The position numbers and the translations under genes are program-made. The notes beneath the pieces were generated by a model. That model searched no databases, was not told where the DNA came from, and worked only from the letters and a program-made list of their open reading frames with translations. A stretch of DNA of 64,000 nucleotides from Nosema muscidifuracis (Eukaryota; Microsporidia; Nosematidae): the NCBI GenBank assembly GCA_028335825.1, contig JAIOKI010000007.1, forward strand, positions 62,001 to 126,000, read 5' to 3'. Each line of letters opens with the position of its first letter. Position 1 is the first letter of the stretch. Shown here piece by piece: positions 53,961 through 62,945 of the stretch.

Positions 53961-55173
53961 AGAATAATTCCATATTTGATACATACATATAAAGTAAATA
54001 TTAGATTATCTAACTGAATATAATATATTTAAGATCATCTTAGAAATCTTGACCATGGAAATTTGGAGAAGCAGCTTAACATATGCATATTATCAATAAA
54101 AATAATCCAATTTGCAATTTAATCAGTGTAGGATGTTAAGTGAATTAATTGACTTATAAAGCTAATAAATCTCAGTTCTTATACATTTTAGAGATAACTA
54201 TCAAAAATTTATTCAATACTTAAGTTATTGTTGTTCAAATTTAATTAATTAATAAATTTGTTTGTTTAACAACAATTAACACAAACAAATTATATTTTGT
54301 TAAACTAAATGATATTAGACTTTTAAATATAGCATGACATATATAAAGAGCTTAAATTTACTAAAAAAAACTTCAATAAATATTTAATTAGAGTTTTTAA
54401 AAAAAATATTTAAGGATCAAAACTCAATGGTTTATATATAAAAAATCATATTTTAAATTTAACACACTAGTTTCAAATTTGAATAAATAATATTTTGTAA
54501 AATTAGAACTACAAATGAATATTTTTTCTTTATGTTAGTTAAAATTTTTTAAATATATAAATCATCTTAAAAATAGAAAGGATAAATTAATTATGTAAAT
54601 ATTAGTATAAATAATCAAAAGACTAAAATAATAATAATTTAATAAATTTAAAAATAAAAAAGGAGATTTTCTTTAAAACATCAGATTTATTTTTTAATCT
54701 AAATTAAAACTTCAAATTTACATATAATTTTAATCAGTTCCTAAATTTTGTTATTCTAATCTTATAAGTTGTTTAAAATCAAAATTATTTATTGATCATT
54801 AATTTGTTTTTTAATTTAAAAGTATTTTTAAAAATATGATTATTCTTAAATAAATAATAAATGAGGTGTTGGAGTTTATAAATATTAATTTAATAGTTAA
54901 AATATATTTTATTTACTCATTATATATTAATTTACTTATAAATATATTTTATTTCTTATATATATTAATTTACTTATATATATTATTGATTTTTTATATA
55001 TATTAATTTACTTTTTATTTAAATATCAATCTAATAGTGTAAATATTATTGATTTTTATATATAAATTTACTTATAAATATTTTTAATTTATGCATTCTT
55101 CTTAAATATTTATTTATGCATATTTGACATTTTATTAATATATTTAAATTATGAATATTCACACCCTAAAAGC
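53961..55173. other. AT-rich spacer ending in tandem repeats
   Basis: From about 54870 to 55110, units like TATATATTAATTTACTTATA repeat four or five times. No gene was found in the first kilobase. Confidence 0.55.
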
Positions 55174-56025
55174 ATGGATTTCCTTAATTTAAAAAAAACA
55201 GATGATAAAAAATTTGAAGGTACAAAATTATGGAGTCCATTCCCAAATTATCCAATATTTGGTGGACAGTTATCTGCTCAATCTCTATGCGCAGGTTTAC
55301 TTACTGTATCTCCTGATGTTAGTCCAAGCATTGTACATTCTATGTTTCTTAATCCCGGGGATCCTAAGAAGCCTATGGAATACGAAGTACAGAATATAAA
55401 AGAAGGTAGGACTTTACAAATGATTAATATATTAGGAAAACAGGATAATAAATTAGTAGTACAAACTACTATTTGTTGTAGTTCTAAGGATATGACAGAT
55501 AAAGATTTTGAGAATAAGCTTAGTATCCCTGCTGATACTTATGTACCTATTAAAGATTATATTCTTGAGAATCTTTCTAAAATGGAAGTCCCTAAAGAAA
55601 TCCTTAAAAAACAGTATAATCTACTGGTAGAAAATCTTGGTGTATTAAATGATAGTTTTGATATAAAGATAGGTAAATTTGTTAATAATAAGAGACAGAT
55701 TAAAATAGTCATCCTTAAAGATGAAATATCTCATCATGAATTTTATATGTTTATGACTTTAGTATCAGATCTTCTTATAGTAGAATCTGCTTTACTTTCT
55801 CTTAATCTTAATATATTTAGTAAAGAATTGTACAAGATATCTTCTATAGATCATAACTTATATTTTGTTGGAAGAGAAATACCGAAGAGTAAAACTATAA
55901 TTTATATATTGGAATGTATTAATATAAAAGAATCTAAAGCTAATATTGAAGGAAAAATGTGTACTGAAGATGGGAAGTTGATTTGTATAACATCACAACA
56001 AGCACTAGTAAGATTTAGAAAATGA
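55174..56025 (+). CDS. Acyl-CoA thioesterase (TesB/ACOT8-like double hotdog)
   Basis: A 283-residue protein that would hydrolyse fatty acyl-CoA to free acid and CoA. CCC is at 55164-55166. The first hotdog has IFGGQLSAQSLCAG (28-41), HSMFLNPGDPKKPMEYEV (55-72) and EGRTLQM; the second has SIDHNLYF and the end block GKLICITSQQALVR. Of the E. coli TesB triad Asp204/Thr228/Gln278, the Asp (D199 in VSDLLIVESAL) and Gln (Q275) are kept, but the Thr position falls on Ile249/Asn250. So activity could be changed. No peroxisomal C-terminal signal (ends FRK), which fits the lack of peroxisomes in microsporidia. Confidence 0.87.
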   Translation: MDFLNLKKTDDKKFEGTKLWSPFPNYPIFGGQLSAQSLCAGLLTVSPDVSPSIVHSMFLNPGDPKKPMEYEVQNIKEGRTLQMINILGKQDNKLVVQTTICCSSKDMTDKDFENKLSIPADTYVPIKDYILENLSKMEVPKEILKKQYNLLVENLGVLNDSFDIKIGKFVNNKRQIKIVILKDEISHHEFYMFMTLVSDLLIVESALLSLNLNIFSKELYKISSIDHNLYFVGREIPKSKTIIYILECINIKESKANIEGKMCTEDGKLICITSQQALVRFRK

Positions 56026-56233
56026 TTTTTAATTAAAAAATATTTGATCTAAATAAATTGATAATCTCTTTTCCATGAAGAATTATATTTTTAATAAATT
56101 TTAATTAAGTTTTTTTAATAAAAAGATTCTAATCTTCTTTTCAAATAGATATTCGTTATTTAAAAAATAATATATTTCAAAGTAATGATTGATTGGGTAT
56201 TTTTTTACGACAGAGAAAAAGGATTAATTAAAT

Positions 56234-56704
56234 TTACAATTTACTTTCCAACGTGTATATAAATTTATCATCAAAGACTACGTCTCTCTTAATCTTTGAC
56301 CAATTAAAAGGATCAAACATTGTTACTACATGTTTGATATTATCAACAAGTCTCTGTCCTTTATAAATTACAAAAGCTCTATAAAATTTAGAATAAAGAT
56401 ATCCTTTCTTAATTAAAGCATTAAAAGCTAATTTTTGTATTTCCATCCCTGGGAATGAATAAAAAATGTAAAAAAGTGTTTCTTCCTTGTATACATCAAA
56501 TTTCTGATCATTAAATTTTATATCCTTGTAACAGTCAGGAATAATCTGTTCCATAAGATTTGGTTTGTAGTATGTGGTACTGTCTTTGTATGATTGGTTG
56601 GTTACTATTTTTATCATTTCGTCTATATCTTCAGATTCTATTTGTTCGTCATTTTTTGATTTGTCTTGTTGTATTTTTTTTAGTCTGTTTTGTAGATCAG
56701 CCAT
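56234..56704 (-). CDS. CCR4-NOT complex subunit, NOT2/3/5 family
   Basis: A 156-residue protein. The start is put at the ATG at 56704 because CCC (56713-56715) lies just upstream; the frame is open farther upstream but without an ATG. Residues 1-50 include a Gln/Lys coiled coil. Residues about 70-150 form the NOT box: DVYKEETLFYIFYSFPGMEIQKLAFNAL is the LFYIFYYxPGTxxQxxAAxEL motif, followed by an Arg-rich strand and a DPFNWSKIKRDVVF end (the FE..xWxxRKK..F block). The domain holds the NOT module of the deadenylase together. The NOT2 versus NOT3/5 assignment is open; the short length suggests NOT2. Confidence 0.82.
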   Translation of the reverse strand: MADLQNRLKKIQQDKSKNDEQIESEDIDEMIKIVTNQSYKDSTTYYKPNLMEQIIPDCYKDIKFNDQKFDVYKEETLFYIFYSFPGMEIQKLAFNALIKKGYLYSKFYRAFVIYKGQRLVDNIKHVVTMFDPFNWSKIKRDVVFDDKFIYTLESKL

Positions 56705-56712
56705 TAATTTAA

Positions 56713-56715
56713 GGG
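56713..56715 (-). promoter_or_regulatory. CCC start-site motif for the NOT gene
   Basis: Minus-strand CCC eight bases upstream of the ATG at 56704; it excludes the TTG at 56743 as start. Confidence 0.65.
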
Positions 56716-56799
56716 AGAAAAATATTCTAAAAAAATTAAGCAAGAATAATTTCGAATATAAATTAATAATCTAAATTATATCAAATTGGTAATCAAAAT

Positions 56800-57075
56800 A
56801 TGATTTTAAAAAATTATATATAAACATAATTTTAAGAAAGTTTATATAAATACAATTTTAATAAAGTTTATATAAACACGATTTTAGAAAAGTTAATGGA
56901 TTTTAAGAAGTTTTAATTTAAAAAGTTCATATAAACACAATTCTAAAGAAACTAATATGTTCCATCAAATTTTAACAAGAAAAAAAATTAATGGATTTTA
57001 GAAAGTTCATATAAACACAATTCTAAAGAAACTAATATGTTCCATCAAATTTTAAAGAAGAAAAAAAATTAATGG
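56800..57075. repeat. Tandem repeat with units up to about 75 bases
   Basis: Degenerate units with TTTATATAAACACAATTTTA grade into two nearly identical 75-base copies containing CTAAAGAAACTAATATGTTC (at about 56942 and 57012). It lies in the spacer next to NMD3. Confidence 0.85.
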
Positions 57076-57089
57076 ATTTTATCAAAATT

Positions 57090-58361
57090 TTAATTTAGTA
57101 ATTTTTCTAATCCATCTATAAGTTGTTTGTTTTCTAATACAGGTTCAATTAAATTATTAACAATTTCTTTATCTTTCCTAACATCATCTATAAAATAATA
57201 ATATTCATCATTCGGCACTACATTTTTCCACTTAACATCCCTACTAGGATCTTTTCTTACTAGAAGTACTTCTGGTACATCATTCATATCTAAAGAACTG
57301 TTAAATGTGCTTAAATCATAACCAAGTAGAATATCCTCTTCATCAAGTTTATTCCCAAGATGGGTCCTTGTTTCAATAATTTCAGAATCTTCATTTTTTA
57401 GTACAGAAATAGGAACAAGTCTGTATTTCTCATTTTTCTTAATTTGCTTGTGAATTTCTACTATACTAAATTTAATAAAATTCTTACTGGAAATTAAAAC
57501 TTGAAATTTCTCTTTGTTACACCAATATTGTAAACTGCTTATCTTAACTTCTTTAAGCAAAAAGGGATCTAATAAGACAATATTACTAGAAACCTTCTTT
57601 ACCAGAGTTATATTACCTATACCAAGATTATTAGCATAAACCTTGTCTACTATAACAAGATCATCTACACAAAGTGGTGCTATTTCAATAGAAAATGAGA
57701 ATTTGTAATTAGATTTCGAATTTTGAATGTCTTTACTAATTAATCTTTCTGATAAAATAATCTTTACCGGTAAAACACTCTCAATAAAATTTACTAATTT
57801 GTATGCACAAGTACGATCTGTAAAATAGAAATCTATACCACCTTTCCTCATTTTTATATTTGTAGTCTCACTATACATTTTATTTTTTATAATAAGTTGT
57901 TCCAGTAAGATAAAAATTCTAGGATGTTCCATTCTGTGACGAACTTGTACAACAGCCTTCCAATGCTGTTTAGCTTCAATCTTCTCACAATCAGGACATT
58001 GTTTGTTACGAATAGTGTATCGTATCTCTGCTTCTTCTCTAATTCCACTAGCTTCTAATGATACTTGAAGATTCATTCTTTTGGAATGTTCTTCAGTATA
58101 ATTAAAATTAGAATCTAATATCTCAAAATTATTCAAGCTAGTGTTACATTTTATGAGGTATATAAGTAACTCACGAGAACCCCACTCATATTTTGCCCAT
58201 GTACGGGGTTTAGATAAATATCTTTCACATCCTTTACACCAATCTACATTTATAGCTCTTTTAAGTTTCTGTGATATAGTAATTGTCATTGTAGTACATC
58301 TTGTACACATATTGTGTTCAGTTGGTTCTGTTGGTATTCCACATTTATAGCATAAAATCAT
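57090..58361 (-). CDS. NMD3: 60S ribosomal export protein NMD3
   Basis: A 423-residue adaptor that links the pre-60S subunit to Crm1 for nuclear export and is released in the cytosol by Lsg1. CCC lies seven bases before the ATG. The N-terminus has the NMD3 zinc modules: C4/C7/C19/C22, WCKGC (C42/C45) and CPDC (C122/C125). Then come QVRHRMEHPRIFILLEQLI and the GIDFYF block, and the PLCxDDLV segment and LLVRKDPSRDVKWKNV near the end, all family hallmarks. Yeast Nmd3 is 518 residues. Here the protein stops shortly after the last domain, so the leucine-rich export signals of the C-terminal tail are short or absent (LIEPVLENKQLIDGLEKLLN). Confidence 0.93.
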   Translation of the reverse strand: MILCYKCGIPTEPTEHNMCTRCTTMTITISQKLKRAINVDWCKGCERYLSKPRTWAKYEWGSRELLIYLIKCNTSLNNFEILDSNFNYTEEHSKRMNLQVSLEASGIREEAEIRYTIRNKQCPDCEKIEAKQHWKAVVQVRHRMEHPRIFILLEQLIIKNKMYSETTNIKMRKGGIDFYFTDRTCAYKLVNFIESVLPVKIILSERLISKDIQNSKSNYKFSFSIEIAPLCVDDLVIVDKVYANNLGIGNITLVKKVSSNIVLLDPFLLKEVKISSLQYWCNKEKFQVLISSKNFIKFSIVEIHKQIKKNEKYRLVPISVLKNEDSEIIETRTHLGNKLDEEDILLGYDLSTFNSSLDMNDVPEVLLVRKDPSRDVKWKNVVPNDEYYYFIDDVRKDKEIVNNLIEPVLENKQLIDGLEKLLN

Positions 58362-58721
58362 TTTTATGGGTTTAACGGAAAAAAATATAAAAAGAAGAAA
58401 TTTTTAAAATGAAATAAAAAAAAAGCTTAGCATTTATTATTTGATAATACAATTTATATAAAAAGAAGAAACATTACTATTTATTATTTGATAATAAATA
58501 AGATTGTTTAGAAAAAGCCTAGCATTTATTATTTGATATTACTATTTTTTATTTTATAATACAATTTATATAAAAAGAAGAAATATTACCATTTATTATT
58601 TGATAGTACAATTAATTTAAAAAAAATACACTATTTCAATTTAATATAAATTGTATATGAAAAAATAAACTGAAAAAAATACTCTAATATTTTTAACAAG
58701 TTGTAAAAAATGTTATATTAT
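58362..58721. repeat. Tandem repeat with about 95-base units
   Basis: Units containing GCATTTATTATTTGATAATA and TATATAAAAAGAAGAAA recur two to three times between about 58430 and 58615. Confidence 0.75.
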
Positions 58722-59930
58722 TTAATTAAATAATCCAAAAATTTCTTCAACATCTTTCTTGGATACCTTCCCTTCTACAGATTTTAAAAGCTTGATTAAA
58801 GAAATTACTTGTTGTAATCCTTTCTTTTTACATAACTCAAATATAAATTTAAGTCCTTCTTCGTCTACTTCAACTTGTTCCTTACTCAATCTACTTTTTA
58901 TAATATCATCTTCGTTTTCATTATTTTGTACATTAATAACAAGAATTTTTCTAAGCAAATCTTTAGAAATACCAAAAGGAGAAATTTCATCATTTCCTCG
59001 AATTTTTCCTTCTTTAATATTACTAGATAGAATTATAATTGGTGAATTATTTGAATCTAAAGACTTATTTAAATATGAAAAACATTCCATATCTAGTAGA
59101 TGTGCATCATCTATAAATAATACACCCGTTACAATCTCTGCTTTGTCATAATTATTAATCAGACAATCTACATCTTTTCTTAATTTATCTGAGACTTCAC
59201 TCTTTTTATACCTAACAATCTGATGTACTAAAGATAAAACATCTTGATTGGTTGGATTTATATTAGACATATCTAAATTATGTAAAGTAGTTTCATGTAT
59301 GAACTCTCTTTTTTTTTGTATTTCTCCTTTTGGAAGTGGAACATATCTTTCTGCCTCGAGATCAAAATCATTTAAATGAGATTCTCCTCTTCCCATTATT
59401 TTTAATATACCAGATGTTGAATCAATATGAATCACATCACCTACTCTAACATTCTGATATAATAGCTGATTTTGTATTTCTTTACTCAATTTTAATGACT
59501 TAGTACCTTTACATGACCTTAAATCAATATTTAAATCTTTAATACTAACTACTTCACCTTCATAAATATCTTTAAATTCTTTGAAACGTACAAGAATTGA
59601 CATTCTTAAAAATTCTTCTAAAATTTCAGTTTTTTTAACTTCTGATGAATATAATTCACTAGCCGAAATACTAACAAATGGAATTTTCGTACCCAATTCT
59701 TCACTCAAAGCTACTGCCAATGCTGATTTACCACTTCCACTAGGTCCTGCTAATAAAAAACATTTACCAGCGTACATCTGAGATCTAACCATATCTACTA
59801 CATATCCAAGACACTTCCTAGCATCTACCTGTCCAAATATAGAATCTTCTGTGTCTATTGGCTCGCCCATATCATCCAGTCCAAGTCCTTTGATATAATT
59901 GTGAATTCCTTTACTTTTACTCGTAAACAT
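58722..59930 (-). CDS. RVB1: RuvB-like AAA+ ATPase, RVB1 (TIP49a)
   Basis: A 402-residue AAA+ protein; CCC at 59936-59938. It forms hexamers with RVB2 in INO80/SWR1 chromatin remodelling and R2TP. HIKGLGLD-like start (10-19), Walker A GPSGSGKS (62-69; usual GPPGTGKT), SELYSSEVKKTE (91-102), a domain II insert (about 120-240) with LEAERYVPLPKGE. Walker B reads FIDDAH (272-277) against the usual FIDEVH, so the catalytic Glu is Asp. The Arg finger LLDR is LLRK (325-328), and the sensor 2 Arg (TLRY) is Gln (GLQQ). ATPase activity may therefore be weak. The tail is about 50 residues shorter than usual. It is divergent from RFC1 over 88 bases. Confidence 0.92.
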   Translation of the reverse strand: MFTSKSKGIHNYIKGLGLDDMGEPIDTEDSIFGQVDARKCLGYVVDMVRSQMYAGKCFLLAGPSGSGKSALAVALSEELGTKIPFVSISASELYSSEVKKTEILEEFLRMSILVRFKEFKDIYEGEVVSIKDLNIDLRSCKGTKSLKLSKEIQNQLLYQNVRVGDVIHIDSTSGILKIMGRGESHLNDFDLEAERYVPLPKGEIQKKREFIHETTLHNLDMSNINPTNQDVLSLVHQIVRYKKSEVSDKLRKDVDCLINNYDKAEIVTGVLFIDDAHLLDMECFSYLNKSLDSNNSPIIILSSNIKEGKIRGNDEISPFGISKDLLRKILVINVQNNENEDDIIKSRLSKEQVEVDEEGLKFIFELCKKKGLQQVISLIKLLKSVEGKVSKKDVEEIFGLFN

Positions 59931-60018
59931 TTAATGGGTGAAAAAATGATATCAATGTCAAACAAATCTTTAATTACAAAAAAAAAGAATTTAAGATTTT
60001 AAATTTTTAGCCGTTAAT
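59931..60018. promoter_or_regulatory. Bidirectional promoter, RVB1 and RFC1
   Basis: Only 88 bases separate the two divergent start codons. The RVB1 side has a CCC tract; the RFC1 side has none. Confidence 0.6.
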
Positions 60019-61746
60019 ATGGCAAACATTTTTAAAAACAAAAAGATAGTTTTTACTGGTGAGATGAGTCTAGATAGAGATTATGCAAAATCAAAAGTGA
60101 TCTTGTTAGGTGGAAGAGTAACAACTTCAGTATCAAAACTTACAAATTATTTAGTTGTAGGAAATGATCCAGGTCCATCTAAAATGAAGAAAGCATCTGA
60201 ATTGGGTACTAGATTGATATATGAGAAGGAATTTACTAAATGTTTAGAAGAAGCTATTCAAGAAACTGATAAATTAATTAATATTAATAAATCAGATACA
60301 GGTATGGTAACTGATGATGGTTGTGTAAGCTCGGATTTTGATGATACAAGTATATTTGATAGTTTAAAACAAGTTGATAATAAAATTATGTGGGTTGAGA
60401 AATATAGACCTACTTGTAGAAAAGATCTTATTGGAAATCATTCCATATTAAATTCTTTAGAAGACTTTTTAAAAGGAAATACAAAATTTAAAGGAGCTTT
60501 ATTAAGTGGGTCACCAGGAATTGGTAAAACGACTTCAGTTTATATCTTATGTAAAGATCTTGGCTTTGATTTAATAGAATTTAATGCTAGTGATGTTCGT
60601 AACAAATCTTTACTGGTTTCTAAAATTAAAGGGTTAGTAAATACAAAAGGATTGACACATGATATAAAATTAAGTAATAAAGTTATACTAATGGATGAAA
60701 TAGATGGTATGACTAGTGATAGAGGAGGTTTATTAGAACTTAATACTATGATTAAAGAAAGTACTGTTCCTTTTGTATGTATATGTAACGATAGAAATAA
60801 TTTAAAAATTCGTACTTTAGCGAATAATTGTCTAGACTTAAGATTTAGAAAATTAGAAAGTCGACAAATTCTTCCTAGAATTAAAGAAATATTAAAAAAA
60901 GAAAATAAACATATTGGAGATAACATTCTTAACGAAATAATATCACTTAGTGATGGTGATGTAAGATATATATTGAATACAGTACAAAATATGTGTTTAA
61001 AAGAAACGATTAATTTTGAAATAGCTAGTGGAGTAGAAAAAAAAACACTTTATAAAAACGTTTTCGAGATAGCAGCAGAAATATTTCATAAAAAATCTAT
61101 CAATGATAAAATTAATTTATATTTCGAAGATTACTCTTTAATTCCATTATTCGTATCAGAAAATTATCTAAAAATGAATTTTAAAAATATAAATGAATTA
61201 TACGATTCATCTGATTCTCTTTCACAAGGTGATGTTATTGAAAAACTTATTCGAGGAAGTACACAAGAATGGAGTCTAGCACCTTTACATGGATTTTTTA
61301 CAACAGTTTTACCTACAAAAAACAAAATATTAAATAAACGTATAGATTTTCCAAGTTGGCTTGGACAAAATTCTAAATATCAGAAATATAAAAAAAATAT
61401 TAGAGATGTATATTTACACACTTTTAGACATATAAGATCAGGATTAGAAAGTTTTAGACAATATGAATCAATTTTAATTTATAATGTTTTTGTATCAAAA
61501 CTTAAAAATGATAAAGTTAAAGAAGCATTAGATATTTTATGTGAGTATGATATGTTAAAAGATGATATAATTAATTTATCTGAAATATTGATTAATGGAT
61601 CAGTATCTTATAAAGAAATCAAAGCGAAAAATAAAAGTGAACTTACAAGATTGTACAATAAGCTTAAAAGAGGGTTACCATATACAGTTGAAGAAATTAA
61701 GAAGAGTAAGAGTGTTGATGTAGAAGAAGAAGAAGATGAATATTAA
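60019..61746 (+). CDS. RFC1: Replication factor C large subunit
   Basis: A 575-residue clamp-loader subunit that opens PCNA and loads it at primer ends. A BRCT domain lies at residues 1-80 (KIVFTGEMSLDRDYAKSKV, LTNYLVVGNDPGPSKMKKA), which binds 5'-phosphate DNA. MWVEKYRPTCRKDLIGN (124-140) is the RFC box; Walker A SGSPGIGKTT is 163-172; Walker B LMDEID 224-229. Sensor 1 is CNDR, where ring RFCs have SNY-like. The C-terminal collar domain follows (EIAAEIFHKK, ENYLKMNF). Yeast Rfc1 is 861 residues; the N-terminal low-complexity region and long C-terminal part are trimmed. It ends in a short acidic tail. Confidence 0.95.
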   Translation: MANIFKNKKIVFTGEMSLDRDYAKSKVILLGGRVTTSVSKLTNYLVVGNDPGPSKMKKASELGTRLIYEKEFTKCLEEAIQETDKLININKSDTGMVTDDGCVSSDFDDTSIFDSLKQVDNKIMWVEKYRPTCRKDLIGNHSILNSLEDFLKGNTKFKGALLSGSPGIGKTTSVYILCKDLGFDLIEFNASDVRNKSLLVSKIKGLVNTKGLTHDIKLSNKVILMDEIDGMTSDRGGLLELNTMIKESTVPFVCICNDRNNLKIRTLANNCLDLRFRKLESRQILPRIKEILKKENKHIGDNILNEIISLSDGDVRYILNTVQNMCLKETINFEIASGVEKKTLYKNVFEIAAEIFHKKSINDKINLYFEDYSLIPLFVSENYLKMNFKNINELYDSSDSLSQGDVIEKLIRGSTQEWSLAPLHGFFTTVLPTKNKILNKRIDFPSWLGQNSKYQKYKKNIRDVYLHTFRHIRSGLESFRQYESILIYNVFVSKLKNDKVKEALDILCEYDMLKDDIINLSEILINGSVSYKEIKAKNKSELTRLYNKLKRGLPYTVEEIKKSKSVDVEEEEDEY

Positions 61747-62014
61747 ATTGTTTTTTTTATAGATAATATTTCTTTTTATAATTAATATATCTTTATATAT
61801 TTTTAGCTCTTTTTATAACTAATAAATCTTTATATATAATATAACTTTTTATAATTAATATATCTTTATACAACTTTCTATAACTAATATTTCTTTATAC
61901 AACTTTCTATAACTAATATTTCTTTATACAACTTTCTATAACTAATATTCCTTTTTATAACTAATATATCTTTATATATAATATTTACAGATTTAACAAA
62001 TACACCATCTTCTA
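61747..62014. repeat. Tandem repeat of about 29 bases upstream of the tRNA
   Basis: Units like AACTAATATTTCTTTATACA followed by ACTTTCTAT recur three to six times with variation between 61790 and 61975. Confidence 0.88.
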
Positions 62015-62086
62015 GTTCGTGTGGCCCAATGGTAAGGCGTGGCTCTCCTAAAGCCAAGATTGTGGGTTCGAATCCCATCACGAACG
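62015..62086 (+). tRNA. tRNA-Arg (anticodon CCT)
   Basis: A complete cloverleaf: acceptor GTTCGTG (62015-62021) pairs exactly with CACGAAC (62079-62085) with discriminator G. The D-arm GCC...GGC contains AATGGTAA. The anticodon stem TGGCT/AGCCA has loop CTCCTAA, giving anticodon CCT at 62047-62049, which reads AGG. The T arm has the standard GGTTCGAATCC. No intron. A G-U pair starts the T stem. Confidence 0.97.
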
Positions 62087-62112
62087 AAATTATTTTATTA
62101 AAATATTTTTAA

Positions 62113-62793
62113 TTAAACATTATCAACCTCAAAATAAGATATTGGTACTTCCATAAACTCAGAACTTAATATCAATTTCAAAACATTTAAACAAATATCT
62201 TCATTAATTTCTATCTCTCTCCGTTTACATTTAATCAACCAATTTGAAATATATTTTAAATCTATCTTATTACCTTCATTAAGACTTTTTAGTTTAATAA
62301 AAAATAGTCGGTACTTTTCTGACATTACAAACGGTATTCTGTCTATTATTTCTTTACATTTATCTGTATAATTATTTGTATAACAAATAAGAAGTAATAT
62401 CATAATTTCTTCGTCAACAAAATATCCGAAATAAGTTCGTATATATAAAACGAAAGCATTTATCAATATTCTATTACTAATACCCTCATACTCGATTTGT
62501 ATATCCATACTAACCGACCGAGCTATTAGTTCAACATCTTTTGAAGATAAATCCAGGTCTATATTTTCTATAGATTTTTGTATAAGATGATCCATTAGAT
62601 CTATTAAAGAATCTGGTAATTCTGTTTTGTAGATGTTTATTGGACAAGTACAAAGAAATTCGTATATATGATCAAGTAATCCAGGACTAGGCTCTGATTT
62701 TATATATTTACTACATAATTTTCGTAAGATATTTTTTTCATCATCTTTTAGTGATTCGTAGTGTATTTTATTAGATTTCTCGTTGACTAGCAT
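62113..62793 (-). CDS. Helical protein of unknown function
   Basis: A 226-residue protein without a signal peptide or membrane segment. It is predicted all-helical with many Leu/Ile and charged residues, suggesting a helical repeat or scaffold protein (FVLYIRTYFGYF, then EIMILLLICYTNNY, KYISNWLIKCKRR). No catalytic motif or family match is evident. There is no CCC tract at the start; the stop is 27 bases from the tRNA. It is divergent from the gene at 62946 across 152 bases. Confidence 0.65.
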   Translation of the reverse strand: MLVNEKSNKIHYESLKDDEKNILRKLCSKYIKSEPSPGLLDHIYEFLCTCPINIYKTELPDSLIDLMDHLIQKSIENIDLDLSSKDVELIARSVSMDIQIEYEGISNRILINAFVLYIRTYFGYFVDEEIMILLLICYTNNYTDKCKEIIDRIPFVMSEKYRLFFIKLKSLNEGNKIDLKYISNWLIKCKRREIEINEDICLNVLKLILSSEFMEVPISYFEVDNV

Positions 62794-62945
62794 TTTTAAA
62801 TTAATTTTTGTTTATTTAGAAAATGAAACATTAATTATAAAAATATAAAGTATAAGTAAAACTTTATAAAATATATATTAATTTTATTAAAGTTGAATTT
62901 TAATAATTTTTCAGTTATAAATTTATTTAAATTTTATCCCCATAA

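Noticed and set aside
43060-62010. CRISPR-like arrays
   Set aside because: The repeats are contiguous minisatellites without unique spacers, in a eukaryote.
61884-62081. 65-codon minus-strand frame starting MMGFEPTI
   Set aside because: Antisense of the tRNA-Arg gene plus spacer repeats, a common false gene.
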